NCBI RefSeq assembly: GCF_016863615.1
Contig: NZ_BOPF01000014.1
Span: 211,811 to 275,810, forward strand
Origin: Virgisporangium aliadipatigenens
Lineage (GTDB): Bacteria > Actinomycetota > Actinomycetes > Mycobacteriales > Micromonosporaceae
Direction of reading: 5' to 3'
DNA: 64,000 nucleotides
Notes under the pieces: generated by a model
What the model saw: only the letters and a program-made list of their open reading frames with translations
The model's database searches: none
What the model was told of the DNA's origin: nothing
Part shown: one piece after another, positions 18,197 through 27,259 of the stretch
How positions within the stretch are numbered: the stretch's first letter is position 1
Layout of the letters: each line of letters starts with the position of its first letter
Made by a program: the position numbers and the translations under genes

Positions 18197-20251
18197 CTAG
18201 GAACCCACCGGTCCGTTGTCCAGCTTCCAGGTGACCGCGATGCCGGGCTTGGCGAAGTCGCCGTCCGGCCAGGTGGAGGCCGGATTCTCGACCCGGGCAC
18301 CGTCCCGCTCGCCCGGGTGCTGAACGGCCGTGAAGACGCTCTTGCCGTCGGCCGAGATGAACGGGCCGCAGGACTCGGCGCCGAACGGCACGCTCAGGAA
18401 CTGCTTGAGGTAGCCGGCGTTCGGGCCTTCCAGCGGCACGGCGAACAGCCCGTCGTTGGCCTCCAGCGCGTTGCCGTCCGTGGCGATCCACAGGTTGCCG
18501 GCGGCGTCGAACGCCACGTTGTCCGGGCAGGAGATCGGCGAGACCTTCGACTTGTCGAAGCCGAGGAAGTAGGTCGACGGGTCGGCCGGGTCGCCGCAGA
18601 TGATCGGCAGCTTCCACGAGAACGTCTCCGACGCGTTGTCGCCGTTGTCCTCGGTGATCTCCAGGATGTGGCCGTGCTTGTTGTTGGCGCGCGGGTTGAC
18701 CGGGTCCACGCCGGGGTCGGTGCCGACGCCGCGCCGCGAGTTGTTGGTCAGCGCGCAGTAGACCTTGCCGGTCTTCGGGTTCGGCTCCACGTCCTCGGGG
18801 CGGTCCATCTTGGTCGCGCCGAGCTTGTCCGCGGCGAGGCGGGTCAGGATCAGCACCTCGGCGACGGTCATGCCCTCGACGCGGCTGGCGTTGTCCTTCA
18901 CCAACGGCAGCCACCGGCCACGGCCGCTGCCGTCGAACTTCGCGACATACAGGTCGCCAGACTCCAGCAGCGTGAGGTTGTGCTGGCGGGCCGACGGCGA
19001 GCGGCCGTCGCGCATCTTCTTGTGCGACACGAACTTGTACAGGTAGTCGAAGCGCTCGTCGTCGCCGGTGTACGCGACCACCCGCTTGTCCTTGGCCAGG
19101 ATGACGTTCGCGCCCTCGTGCTTGAGGCGGCCCAGCGCGGTGTGCTTGCGCGGCGCCGCCTTCGGGTCGAACGGGTCCAGCTCGACGATCCAGCCGAAGC
19201 GGTTCGCCTCGTTGGGGTTCTTGGTGAGGTCGAAGCGCTCGTCGGCGGTGTCCCAGTTGGCGGCGCCCCGGTTGGCGATGTCGAACCCGTACCGCTTGAG
19301 CCCCGGCTTGGCCGCCTCGGGCGCGCCGTTGGCGCCGACGAAGACGCCGTTGAAGTTCTCCTCGCCGGAGAGCACGGTGCCCCAGGGCGTGACGCCGCCG
19401 GCGCAGTTCGCGAACGTGCCGATGACGCTCTTGCCCGTCCTGTCGGCGGCGGTCTTCAGCCACTCGTGCCCGGCGGCCGGCCCGGTGAGGGTGAACCGGG
19501 TGTCGGAGGCGGTGACGCGCCGGTTGTACGGCCGGCGCCCGTTGCGAACGAGCTGCCACTCACCGGTGCGCCCGACGCGCTCGATCTCGACGACGGCCAT
19601 GCCGACGGCGGCCTGGATGATCTTCCACTGCTCGACGGTCAGCGCCGCGGTGGAGGTGAACCCGGGGAACATCAGCTCGGGGTTGGCGTACTCGTGGTTG
19701 CACACCAGCAGCGCGCGGTCCCGCCCGTGCAGCGGCAGGACGGCGACGAAGTCGTTGTTGTAGCCGAACTGCTTCTTCTGCTTCTCGGCCGACTGCTGGT
19801 ACACGTCGAACTTCGGCGCACCGGGCAGGACCTCGTCGCCCCACCGCACGATCACCGAGTGGTCGTACCCGTTGGGCACGATGAACGAGTCCAGCCGGTT
19901 CGGCGGGATGGCCTTGAAGCCCAGCGCGGCGGGGGCGCCGCTCTTGCCCAGCTCGGCGGCGTCGGGAACGTCGCGCGCGGCGTCGGCGTCGGGATCCGCG
20001 GGTGCGGCGACGGCCGGCGACGCGGCCGCGAGCCCGCCGAGCACCACGGCACCGATCGCGCCGCCGCGCATGACACCGCGCCGGGAGACCTCCGCCTGCA
20101 CCAGGTCGCCGAAGTACTGGTTGTCGGACTCGTTGGGCTCCGGGTGGTCGCACGCGTTGCCGCACCGGTACCGGCACGTCGAGGCGCTACGCCCGAAGTG
20201 TCCCCGTAGTGCCGCGCCGACGATCGGTAACAGCCGCCGGGGTTGGGTCAT
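18197..20251 (-). CDS. PhoX family (DUF839) phosphatase, Tat-exported
   Basis: A secreted phosphatase-like protein of the PhoX/DUF839 family; characterised PhoX enzymes are calcium- and iron-dependent alkaline phosphatases that release phosphate from phosphoesters. The 684-residue product starts with a Cys-rich segment (CRYRCGNAC), then a twin-arginine signal SRRGVMRGG followed by a hydrophobic stretch and an Ala-rich cleavage region near residue 82. Beta-propeller-like sequence fills the rest. ATG 20251 has AGGAGA 8 nt upstream. The upstream region carries an 11-bp direct repeat like a PHO box (20401-20418), consistent with control by phosphate limitation. Confidence 0.9.
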   Translation of the reverse strand: MTQPRRLLPIVGAALRGHFGRSASTCRYRCGNACDHPEPNESDNQYFGDLVQAEVSRRGVMRGGAIGAVVLGGLAAASPAVAAPADPDADAARDVPDAAELGKSGAPAALGFKAIPPNRLDSFIVPNGYDHSVIVRWGDEVLPGAPKFDVYQQSAEKQKKQFGYNNDFVAVLPLHGRDRALLVCNHEYANPELMFPGFTSTAALTVEQWKIIQAAVGMAVVEIERVGRTGEWQLVRNGRRPYNRRVTASDTRFTLTGPAAGHEWLKTAADRTGKSVIGTFANCAGGVTPWGTVLSGEENFNGVFVGANGAPEAAKPGLKRYGFDIANRGAANWDTADERFDLTKNPNEANRFGWIVELDPFDPKAAPRKHTALGRLKHEGANVILAKDKRVVAYTGDDERFDYLYKFVSHKKMRDGRSPSARQHNLTLLESGDLYVAKFDGSGRGRWLPLVKDNASRVEGMTVAEVLILTRLAADKLGATKMDRPEDVEPNPKTGKVYCALTNNSRRGVGTDPGVDPVNPRANNKHGHILEITEDNGDNASETFSWKLPIICGDPADPSTYFLGFDKSKVSPISCPDNVAFDAAGNLWIATDGNALEANDGLFAVPLEGPNAGYLKQFLSVPFGAESCGPFISADGKSVFTAVQHPGERDGARVENPASTWPDGDFAKPGIAVTWKLDNGPVGS

Positions 20252-20400
20252 GTGAAGTCTCCTCGTGTCGCGAACGGTTGGGCCGTCAGGGCCGACTCGT
20301 TAGGCTCAGGCTGATCGCTGACGCCCGATCGAATACGTCGACGCAGACCGGTCCAGAGCGGCACGTTATGGGCAGTCAATGGATCGAGAGAGGCACTACC

Positions 20401-20418
20401 GTGAACCGCGCGTGAACC
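20401..20418 (-). promoter_or_regulatory. candidate PHO box upstream of the PhoX gene
   Basis: On the minus strand two copies of GGTTCAC are spaced exactly 11 bp apart (plus-strand GTGAACC at 20401 and 20412). PhoP boxes in Streptomyces are 11-bp direct repeats built on GTTCAC. The site is about 150 bp from the PhoX start. The same bases could instead act as the -35 element of the divergent sigma factor gene. Confidence 0.5.
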
Positions 20419-20440
20419 ATCTCGGGCTGAGCTGCGTGAA
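20413..20440 (+). promoter_or_regulatory. candidate ECF-type promoter for the sigma/anti-sigma pair
   Basis: TGAACC (20413-20418), a 16-bp spacer and CGTGAA (20435-20440) resemble ECF sigma promoters of the SigL type (TGAACC with CGT). The spacing and the position about 25 bp before the sigma gene suggest autoregulation. It overlaps the candidate PHO box. Confidence 0.4.
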
Positions 20441-20465
20441 CTAAGACGTAAGGGGTTGTAGGAGA

Positions 20466-20978
20466 GTGGGCGACGACGACGCCGAGTTGCTACGGGCGCT
20501 CCATACCGAGCACGGCGACGCACTGTTCGCCCATGCTCTGCGGCTCACCGGGGGAGACCGTCAGCGCGCGGAGGATCTCGTGCAGGAAACGATGCTGCGA
20601 GCCTGGCAGCATCCCGAGGCGCTTGACCCGGCGAGAGGGTCGGTGCGCGCGTGGTTGTTCACGACCACGCGCAATCTGGCCATCGACGCCTGGCGACGGC
20701 GGAGTGTGCGGGCGGGTGAGGTGATCACGGACACTCCACCGGAGCGGCCGGGGGCTGACGAGAGCGAGCGTGTCGTCGAGTCATGGGTGATCGCGGAGGC
20801 GTTGGCAAGACTGTCCGCCCCGCATCGGGAGGTGCTGGTGGAGTGCTACTACGCCGGCCGTTCGGTGGCTGAGGCGGCGGAGAAGCTCGGCGTGCCTCCG
20901 GGCACCGTGAAGTCGCGTTCTTACTACGCGTTGCGGCAGCTGAAGATCGTATTAGAGGAGTTGGGGGTGACACAGTGA
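20466..20978 (+). CDS. ECF RNA polymerase sigma factor (SigL-like)
   Basis: An extracytoplasmic-function sigma factor of 170 residues. Region 2 is visible at about residues 10-75 (LVQETMLRAWQHPEAL, then WLFTTTRNLAIDAWRR) and region 4 at about 110-160 (LSAPHREVLVECYYAG, then LGVPPGTVKSRSYYALRQL). It overlaps the downstream zinc anti-sigma gene by GTGA, the classic sigma/anti-sigma operon layout; the pair resembles SigL-RslA. GTG 20466 is close behind an AGGAG, so the start is a little uncertain. Confidence 0.92.
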   Translation: MGDDDAELLRALHTEHGDALFAHALRLTGGDRQRAEDLVQETMLRAWQHPEALDPARGSVRAWLFTTTRNLAIDAWRRRSVRAGEVITDTPPERPGADESERVVESWVIAEALARLSAPHREVLVECYYAGRSVAEAAEKLGVPPGTVKSRSYYALRQLKIVLEELGVTQ

Positions 20979-21736
20979 AATGCCCACAGGCCATTGACGT
21001 CGGCGTCTACGTGCTGGGCGCGCTGTCGCCCGCCGACACCGAGGAGTTCGAGCGGCACCTGGGTCAGTGCGAGTTCTGCCAGGAGGAGGTCGCCGATCTG
21101 GCCGGCCTGCCGAGCCTGCTGGGGCAGCTCGACTTCGCCACCGCCGAGGCGATCGCCCGCGAGGGGGCGGTGCCGGCGGACCTGCGACAGCCGTCGCGCG
21201 AGGCCGCCTGGGCCGGGCCGACGTCCGTTCCGGTGGTGACGCCGGCCGATCCGGAGGGCGGTCGGGTGGTGTCGTTGCTCGACGCCGCCAAGCACCGCCG
21301 GGCGCGGGAGCGTCGTCGGGGACGGGTTTTCGCCGTCGCCGCGACCCTGGCCGCGGCCTGTCTCGCGGTGGTCGTCGGTCTGGGCGTTCCCGCGATATTG
21401 AACTCCGGAAGCGAAGCGCCCGACCTGGTCGCGATGACCGCCACGTCGGCCAACGTCCCCATCACGGCCGAGGTCGGGATGGTCCGGGACGGCGACCGCA
21501 CGAAGGTCGTCATGCACTGCGTCTACAGCGGCGGGTCCAGCACGGACAACCGGTGGATGCTGCGGCTGCGGGCGGTGCCGAAGGGCGGCGGCCAGCCGGT
21601 CGAGGTGACCAACTGGAGCGCCGGGCACGGCGACGAGTTCGAGCTGACCGGCTACACCACGCTCAAGCCCGACCAGATGGAACGCATCGAGATGGTCAAG
21701 GGGGACGGGACCGTCCTGCTGACCTACGTGCCGTAA
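20975..21736 (+). CDS. zinc-binding anti-sigma factor (membrane-anchored)
   Basis: Partner of the preceding sigma factor. The N-terminal ZAS domain has the HLGQCEFC zinc motif (His-x3-Cys-x2-Cys) near residue 29, a single membrane helix lies at about residues 115-137, and the extracellular part of about 110 residues is beta-rich and ends GDGTVLLTYVP. 253 residues. In redox-sensing relatives, oxidation or loss of zinc frees the sigma factor; that is inferred here. It ends only 4 bp from the convergent rarD stop. Confidence 0.88.
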   Translation: MKCPQAIDVGVYVLGALSPADTEEFERHLGQCEFCQEEVADLAGLPSLLGQLDFATAEAIAREGAVPADLRQPSREAAWAGPTSVPVVTPADPEGGRVVSLLDAAKHRRARERRRGRVFAVAATLAAACLAVVVGLGVPAILNSGSEAPDLVAMTATSANVPITAEVGMVRDGDRTKVVMHCVYSGGSSTDNRWMLRLRAVPKGGGQPVEVTNWSAGHGDEFELTGYTTLKPDQMERIEMVKGDGTVLLTYVP

Positions 21737-21740
21737 GAAC

Positions 21741-22631
21741 CTAGGCCGCGGCCGTCGCGAGGCGGCTGCGGCGGGTGGCGCGGATGCCGTCCCAGCTGAA
21801 CACGGCGAGCGCGAGCCAGACGAGTGCGAAGCCGGCGAGCCGTGCGGCCGGCATCGGTTCGTGGAAGGCCAGCACGCCGATGGCCAGGTGCAGGATCGGC
21901 GCCAGGTACTGCAGCACGCCCAGGATCGTCAGCGGGATCCGGTTGGCCGCGCCGGCGAACAGGAGCAGCGGGATCGCGGTGACCGGTCCGGCGACCACCA
22001 GCAGCGCGGTGAGCGTCCAGTTCCCGTGCCCGAACGCCTGGCCGTCCTGCACCGCGAGATACACCAGCGCGACGGGCGCCAGCACCGAGGACTCCACCAG
22101 CAGCCCTTCCGCCGCCGGCAGCGCCAGCCGCTTCTTGACCAGCCCGTACAGGCCGAAGCTGACCGCGAGCAACAGCGCGATCCAGGGCAGCCGGCCGTAG
22201 TCGACGGTCAGCACGACGACGGCGAGGGTGCTGATCCCGACGGCCACCCACTGCGTGGCACGCAGGCGCTCCTTCAGGGCCACGACGCCCAGCCCCACCG
22301 CGACGAGCGGCGTCACGAAGTAGCCGAGGGAGACCTCGACGACCTGTTCGCTGGAAACGCCGTAGATGAACGTGAGCCAATTGACCCCGATCAGCACCGC
22401 CGCGAGCGCGACGCCCGCCAGCTTGCGTGGCTGACGGGTCAGGTCCCGGACGGCCTGCCAGCGGCGCCGCGCCGCGAGCAGGATCGCGACGAACACCACG
22501 GACCACACGATCCGGTGCGCCAGGATCTCCAGCGGCGTGGCGTCGTCGAGCAGGCGCCAGTAAAGCGGGAAGAAGCCCCAGATGGCGTAGGCGGCGAATC
22601 CGAGCAGGAGACCGTGGCGGGAGGCGGGCAC
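21741..22631 (-). CDS. rarD: RarD-type EamA family transporter
   Basis: A ten-helix drug/metabolite-superfamily permease of the RarD branch; the substrate is not known. The 296-residue product starts with the family pattern GLLLGFAAYAIWGFFPLYW, followed by an RIVWS motif near residue 40 and a second EamA repeat from about residue 150. The start is GTG 22631 with no strong Shine-Dalgarno. It reads in the same direction as the GNAT and holin-like genes. Confidence 0.88.
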   Translation of the reverse strand: MPASRHGLLLGFAAYAIWGFFPLYWRLLDDATPLEILAHRIVWSVVFVAILLAARRRWQAVRDLTRQPRKLAGVALAAVLIGVNWLTFIYGVSSEQVVEVSLGYFVTPLVAVGLGVVALKERLRATQWVAVGISTLAVVVLTVDYGRLPWIALLLAVSFGLYGLVKKRLALPAAEGLLVESSVLAPVALVYLAVQDGQAFGHGNWTLTALLVVAGPVTAIPLLLFAGAANRIPLTILGVLQYLAPILHLAIGVLAFHEPMPAARLAGFALVWLALAVFSWDGIRATRRSRLATAAA

Positions 22632-22656
22632 CGTTCCACGGTAAGGGGCGTAGCGG

Positions 22657-23097
22657 TTAGCGATCCTTGCCTGTGGGAGGGGTCACGCGGTATTCCATCC
22701 ACATTCCTGGATCGACCAGCGGGGTGAAGCCGTGCTTGGCGTACACGCCGTGGGCGTCCTTCGTGGCGAGGAGGATGCGCCGCGGGCCGAGGTCGCGCAG
22801 GTGGGCACAGGCCGCGCCGACGAACCACGTACCGAGGCCGGTGCCGCGCGAGCCGCGTTCGACGTAGACGTCGCAGAGCCAGGCGAACGTGGCCGAATCC
22901 GTCACCGCCCGGGCGTAGCCGACCTGCGTGCCGGCCGGGTCGTACAGGCCGAAGTTGAGCGAGCCGGCGATCGCGCGTTCGACCGTGTCGCGGCTGCGGC
23001 CGAGCGCCCAGTACGCGTCGGTCGACAGCCAGTGGTGGATCCGGTCCAGGTCGAGCCGGCCCGGATCCGTGTCGAGCGTGTACCCGTCAGGGGTCAC
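22657..23097 (-). CDS. GNAT family N-acetyltransferase
   Basis: A small acetyl-CoA-dependent acetyltransferase of 146 residues. The acetyl-CoA loop is RGSRGTGLGTWF near residue 83 and the C-terminal part GVYAKHGFTPL is the usual GNAT ending. The substrate is unknown. The GTG start overlaps the stop of the upstream holin-like gene by 4 nt (GTGA on the minus strand), so the two are probably translated together. Confidence 0.88.
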   Translation of the reverse strand: MTPDGYTLDTDPGRLDLDRIHHWLSTDAYWALGRSRDTVERAIAGSLNFGLYDPAGTQVGYARAVTDSATFAWLCDVYVERGSRGTGLGTWFVGAACAHLRDLGPRRILLATKDAHGVYAKHGFTPLVDPGMWMEYRVTPPTGKDR

Positions 23098-23513
23098 CGG
23101 CGGTAGTCGCGCTGACGCGGGCGACGGTCGTCGTCGTCCCGGTCCTTGCCGGTCTTGACGAAGAAGTTCAGCAGCCAGCTGACGATGCCGATCAGCAGCG
23201 TGCCGAGCACCGCCGGGATGAACCCGTCGACGTGGAACCGCAGGTCGAGTTCACCGGCGATCCAGCTGGTCAGCCAGAGGAGCAGGCCGTTGACCAGCAC
23301 CGCCACGAGGCCCAGCGTCACCGCGTAGATGGCGCAGCCGAACGTCTTGATGATCGGCCGCAGCACGGCGTTGACCACACCGAAGATCACCGCGACGACG
23401 AGCAGCGTGCCGATCTTTTCGGTCGGCTCGCCACTGAGCGTGATGCCCTCGATCGCCACCGTGGAGAGCCACAGCGCGAACGCGCTCACGACCAGCCTGA
23501 TCAGGATGCCCAT
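23094..23513 (-). CDS. four-helix phage-holin-superfamily-IV membrane protein
   Basis: A 139-residue membrane protein of the actinobacterial family annotated as holin superfamily IV. Four hydrophobic helices are visible, with the conserved FGVVNAVLRPIIK between helices two and three and a basic, Arg/Asp-rich C-terminal tail. The holin name comes from fold resemblance; there are no other phage genes here and no evidence of lysis activity. The gene lies upstream of and overlaps the GNAT gene. Confidence 0.82.
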   Translation of the reverse strand: MGILIRLVVSAFALWLSTVAIEGITLSGEPTEKIGTLLVVAVIFGVVNAVLRPIIKTFGCAIYAVTLGLVAVLVNGLLLWLTSWIAGELDLRFHVDGFIPAVLGTLLIGIVSWLLNFFVKTGKDRDDDDRRPRQRDYRR

Positions 23514-23558
23514 GCGGTGATCGTCCCACGGCGGTGCCAGCGACGGTGACCCCGGTCG

Positions 23559-25349
23559 CTACGGCGTCCGGCCGAGGATGCGGGCCTCGATCGGGCCCGG
23601 GACCGCCATCGCCCAGCGCACCGCCTCCCGCGGCACGACGGCGCCGATCATGTCGCCGCCGATGCGCACCAGCCAGTCGGCCGTCGTGCCGAGCCCCAGC
23701 GCGGCGCCGGCGAGTACCGCCTCCTCGTCCCCGACCCGCGTGAGCAGCGCGAGGTCCGCGCGCGACAACAGATCGACGTCCGCCGCGGTGATCCGGTCGC
23801 GGAGCATCACCGTCGTGCGCCATTGCGCCTGTTCCAGTGGAACGTGCGAAGCGGCCGGCCCCGGCGCGTCGACCAGCACCAGCTGCGGGCGTACCGGGGT
23901 GGCCGGCGGGGCCTCCGCGGCGCGGCCCGGTGCCAGGACCGTGATCGCGGTGCCGATGCCCCGGAGGAACGCGTCCCACGCCTGCGGTCGCGCCGTCTGG
24001 AGATACAGCCGGGCCCCGGTGGCCACCGCGCGCAGCGCCACGAACTGCGCCCGGTGCGGCTCGCCGACCAGCACGACGCGGGTGGGCGAGGACCGGAACA
24101 GCGCGATCGTCACCGGGCCGCCGTGCCGGTTGGTGCCGAGCACGACGCCGGCGCCGCCGGTCGGCAGGTCGGCGGGGCCCTCCGCCGGGCCGGCGCGGTC
24201 CAGGGGATCGGTGCCGCCGAGCGGCAGGGTGGCGGCCAGGCCGGACGGGTGCGCGCCGTCGAGCCGGCGCAGGCCGACACCGGCCGCCACGAGGCGCTGC
24301 CGGACGGCGCTGACGGCCGCGGCCAGTTCCTCCGGGCCGGCGGCGGCGATCCGCAGGGCGGCCTCGTGGCGTTCGTGTTCGACGGCGAGGGCGAGGGTGA
24401 CCGCGCAGCCGGGCAGGTCGAGCAGGCGTGCGGGGAGGCTCTGTGCGCCCCGCGCGTGGTCCTCGGCGGGCGGGCCGTCGCGCCGGTCCGGCTGGTCGAG
24501 GGCGTCGAGGCGGAAGGTCACCTGGCGCAGGCCGCCGACGGTGAGTTCGGGCCAGCGTTCCAGGGTGGGGGCGGTCGGGTCGTGGTGGGCCAGCTCGGCG
24601 AGGAGACCGGGGACGGCGCCGGGCGCGACGAGCGTGGCGGTCAGTCCCGCGCGTTCGAGCCTGCGGCGGATCCGGCGCACCGCGCTGACCAGCGAACGCC
24701 GCAGCACGTCGTCCCCGGTCCCCACCTCCCGGCGCACCTGAACGGCCACCAGCAGCCGCCGGTACGAGGCGACCCGCCCGCCCGTGAACTGCCGGTAGGC
24801 GGCGGCCGCGGGGCCGTCGGCGGCGCCGGGCGGCGGAGCTGACACCGTTCCCACGATCAAACGAAGACGCGTGGCCGGGAGGTCCGGATCTACGTGCGGC
24901 AGGAGACTGCCCAAAGCCGGCATCGCCGGGCCGGGATCGCCGAACATGGCGCCGGGGTCGCCGACGGCGATGATCGCGGACGGACCTCCCGCGTCGTCGG
25001 TCACCGCGACCGGCTGCCCGTCCAGCTCGACCGTGGACGGTGTCCCGTCGGGCAGGGCGACTACCCGCCGGCGGCCGGCGTACCGCAGCCCGAGCAGCGC
25101 CCACTCGAACGCCCACCGGCCCCGCACCCGGACCAGCGCGAGCAGCACCACGGCGAGCGCCACCGGTGTCGTGAACGCGACGGTGGCCGGCCCGAGCTGC
25201 CACGCGGCGAGCACCGTGAGCGCGGCGGCCTCGACTGCGATGACCTGGCCGGTCGGGCGTCCGGCCAGAGATTGTGCCGGCGGGCGGCGTGGTCCGGGCG
25301 TGGCCTGGAGGGCTGGCGTGCGGGGTCCCGGCGTGGCTCGTGTGGCCAT
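23559..25349 (-). CDS. eccE: type VII secretion protein EccE
   Basis: Membrane component of the type VII (ESX) secretion machine, located at the rim of the complex in mycobacteria. The 596-residue product has two N-terminal hydrophobic segments (about residues 35-72) after a Pro-rich start, followed by a long soluble domain. Recognition rests on the overall layout, the GRWAFEWALLGLRY segment after the helices, and the position facing eccB. ATG 25349 has GGGGGAA upstream. It is divergent from eccB with 69 bp between starts. Confidence 0.82.
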   Translation of the reverse strand: MATRATPGPRTPALQATPGPRRPPAQSLAGRPTGQVIAVEAAALTVLAAWQLGPATVAFTTPVALAVVLLALVRVRGRWAFEWALLGLRYAGRRRVVALPDGTPSTVELDGQPVAVTDDAGGPSAIIAVGDPGAMFGDPGPAMPALGSLLPHVDPDLPATRLRLIVGTVSAPPPGAADGPAAAAYRQFTGGRVASYRRLLVAVQVRREVGTGDDVLRRSLVSAVRRIRRRLERAGLTATLVAPGAVPGLLAELAHHDPTAPTLERWPELTVGGLRQVTFRLDALDQPDRRDGPPAEDHARGAQSLPARLLDLPGCAVTLALAVEHERHEAALRIAAAGPEELAAAVSAVRQRLVAAGVGLRRLDGAHPSGLAATLPLGGTDPLDRAGPAEGPADLPTGGAGVVLGTNRHGGPVTIALFRSSPTRVVLVGEPHRAQFVALRAVATGARLYLQTARPQAWDAFLRGIGTAITVLAPGRAAEAPPATPVRPQLVLVDAPGPAASHVPLEQAQWRTTVMLRDRITAADVDLLSRADLALLTRVGDEEAVLAGAALGLGTTADWLVRIGGDMIGAVVPREAVRWAMAVPGPIEARILGRTP

Positions 25350-25418
25350 CGTGTTCCCCCCGCGTAGTCGGTCGGGCGCTTATCGTAGGCGGCGTTCGGC
25401 TCGCATGGGGAGGCGTCG

Positions 25419-26789
25419 ATGCCGTCTCGCTCGGATCAGCTCCACTCGTACCAGTTCGCGATGCAGCGGGTGGTCTCGGCGCTCATGGCCCGCGAGACGG
25501 ATCCGGCGCGCCCACCGATGCGTCGCGCCGGGACCGCGCTCTTCGCGGGACTGCTGGTGGCGGCGCTGACGCTGGCCGGGTTCGCGGTGTGGGGGCTGCT
25601 CCAGCCGGGCGGCTCGACGAGGTGGCGCGACGGGCGTTCGGTGATCGTCGAGAAGGAGAGCGGCGCCAAGTACGCCTATCTCGACGGGCGGCTGCACCCG
25701 GTGGCCAACTACGCGTCGGCGCTGCTCATCGTGGGTGCGCCGGCCACCGTTCAGGTCGCGCGGCGGTCGTTGGCGGGCGTGGCGCGCGGGGCGCCGCTCG
25801 GGATCGTGGGCGCGCCGGACGCTGTCCCTCGAAAGAGTGATCTGCTGCGCGGGGCGTGGCAGGTGTGCAGCCGTTCCGAGGGGGCGGGGGTGCGCTCCGT
25901 GGTGCGGGTCGGCGCGCCGGCCGGCGGTGGGGAGGCCCTCGGCGACGGCGGATTGCTGGTGTCCACTCCGGACGGCGGCGTTCACCTGGTGTGGCAGGGG
26001 CGCCGGAGCAGGCTGCGGGAGCCCGAGGCGCTGCGCGGCATCCTCGTGTGGGGCGCGCCGGTGCCGGTGGCGGCCGCGTTCGTCAACGCGTTGCCGGCCG
26101 TCGCCGACCTCGCGCGGGTGCCGTTGTCGGGGCGTGGGCGTTCGTTCGGGTCGGTCGCGGGTGCGCGGGTCGGGCAGGTGTTCCTGGTCGACGGCCGGCA
26201 GCACGCGGTGGCGCTGCAGGAGGGGCTGGCGCCGGTGACGGCGTTCCAGGCGGCGCTGCTGCTCGGCGATCCGGCCACCGTGGAACTGGTCGGCCAGAAG
26301 GCCGCCACCCCGCTCTCGGCGGGCGAGTACGCCGCCGTGCCCCGCACGAGCCTCCCGGGGAACTGGGCCGGGCTGCCGGTGGCGCCGCCGCGCCTGGCGG
26401 AACCGCCGGTCGGTGCGGCGTTGTGCGCGGTGCCGGAGGGGGAGGTGACGGTCGGCGCGTCGGTCGCCGGTGCGTCGGCGGTGCGGTCCTCGGCGGGGGC
26501 TTCGTCGGCTGCGGCGCCCTCGGCGGGGGCGTCTTCGGCTGGGGCCGATGAGGTTTTCGTGCCGCCGGGGCGGGGTGTGCTGGTGGCAGCCGTGGCGTCG
26601 GCGCAGGCGCCCGGCGGGGCCCTGTACCTGGTGACCGAGTCGGGTGTGCGGCACGCGGTGCCGGCCGAGGCGTTGCCGGCGCTCGGCTACGACGGTGTGA
26701 CACCCGTGCAGGTCCCGGCCGGGGTGCTGGCGCTCCTCCCGTCCGGCGCCGCGCTCGATCCACAGGCGGCTAGAACGCCTTTGCGGTGA
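25419..26789 (+). CDS. eccB: type VII secretion protein EccB
   Basis: ESX core component with a short cytoplasmic N-terminus, one membrane helix and a repeat-rich extracytoplasmic domain. The start MPSRSDQLHSYQFAMQRVV is the family signature. The helix lies at about residues 39-63, followed by four to five copies of a repeat with VGAP or GDPATVELV patterns. Cysteines near residues 150 and 338 may form a disulphide, as in other EccB proteins. A Ser/Ala/Gly-rich stretch near residues 345-375 looks like a local expansion. 456 residues. Confidence 0.92.
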   Translation: MPSRSDQLHSYQFAMQRVVSALMARETDPARPPMRRAGTALFAGLLVAALTLAGFAVWGLLQPGGSTRWRDGRSVIVEKESGAKYAYLDGRLHPVANYASALLIVGAPATVQVARRSLAGVARGAPLGIVGAPDAVPRKSDLLRGAWQVCSRSEGAGVRSVVRVGAPAGGGEALGDGGLLVSTPDGGVHLVWQGRRSRLREPEALRGILVWGAPVPVAAAFVNALPAVADLARVPLSGRGRSFGSVAGARVGQVFLVDGRQHAVALQEGLAPVTAFQAALLLGDPATVELVGQKAATPLSAGEYAAVPRTSLPGNWAGLPVAPPRLAEPPVGAALCAVPEGEVTVGASVAGASAVRSSAGASSAAAPSAGASSAGADEVFVPPGRGVLVAAVASAQAPGGALYLVTESGVRHAVPAEALPALGYDGVTPVQVPAGVLALLPSGAALDPQAARTPLR

Positions 26790-26800
26790 TTGGCCCGAAG

Positions 26801-26809
26801 TTATCCACA
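26801..26809 (+). promoter_or_regulatory. isolated DnaA-box match
   Basis: TTATCCACA, the consensus DnaA box, occurs once in the gap between eccB and the first WXG100 gene. No cluster of boxes or replication genes are nearby, so this is recorded as a sequence match only. Confidence 0.25.
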
Positions 26810-26826
26810 GGAACGAACTGGGGCTG

Positions 26827-26854
26827 GTGACTCCGGTCGATTTCTTACTAGCGT
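26827..26854 (+). promoter_or_regulatory. candidate promoter of the WXG100 genes
   Basis: GTGACT, a 16-bp spacer and TAGCGT lie about 60 bp before the first WXG100 start. If real, the secreted substrates can be transcribed apart from eccB. Confidence 0.4.
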
Positions 26855-26915
26855 CATCGCATCGACAGCCGGCACATCCATGATTACTTACCGCTGAGGA
26901 TGAGGGAGGTGGACC

Positions 26916-27236
26916 GTGGCTGTTTCGCAGACCGATCTTGACTTGATGCAGCTCACCGCGAAGAAGTTCGACGACATCAACGCTTCGCTCGACGGCATGC
27001 TGAGGAGCCTGCTGTCCGAGCTGGAGGGGCTGCAGAGCCAGTGGACCGGTGCGGGCGGACGCTCGTTCGGCCAGGTCAAGCAGCAGTGGGCGGCAAGCCA
27101 GCGGGAGATCCACCGCAACCTCTCGGAGACCGCCGACGCCGTCCGCACGGCCGGGGTCTCCTACTCGGCGACCGACACCGATGTCGCCGGCCGCATGGGC
27201 CCGATCGGCAACAACACTCACGACCTGCCCATCTGA
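26916..27236 (+). CDS. WXG100 family type VII secretion substrate (EsxB/CFP-10-like position)
   Basis: A small helical-hairpin protein exported by the type VII machine, usually as a heterodimer with its neighbour. The 106-residue product has SQWTGAGGRSFGQV at the turn, with the W-x-G motif as WTG, flanked by two amphipathic helices. GTG 26916 follows GGGAGG. The next WXG100 gene begins 23 nt after its stop, so the two are probably made in equal amounts. The C-terminal secretion motif YxxxD/E is not obvious. Confidence 0.9.
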   Translation: MAVSQTDLDLMQLTAKKFDDINASLDGMLRSLLSELEGLQSQWTGAGGRSFGQVKQQWAASQREIHRNLSETADAVRTAGVSYSATDTDVAGRMGPIGNNTHDLPI

Positions 27237-27259
27237 CCCGACCGCGGAAGGAGAAGACC

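Noticed and set aside
23094..23513. Prophage, suggested by the holin-superfamily protein
   Set aside because: No endolysin, structural or phage regulatory genes nearby; the family is chromosomal in actinobacteria.
26801..26809. Replication origin suggested by a consensus DnaA box
   Set aside because: Only one box, no AT-rich unwinding region and no dnaA/dnaN neighbours.
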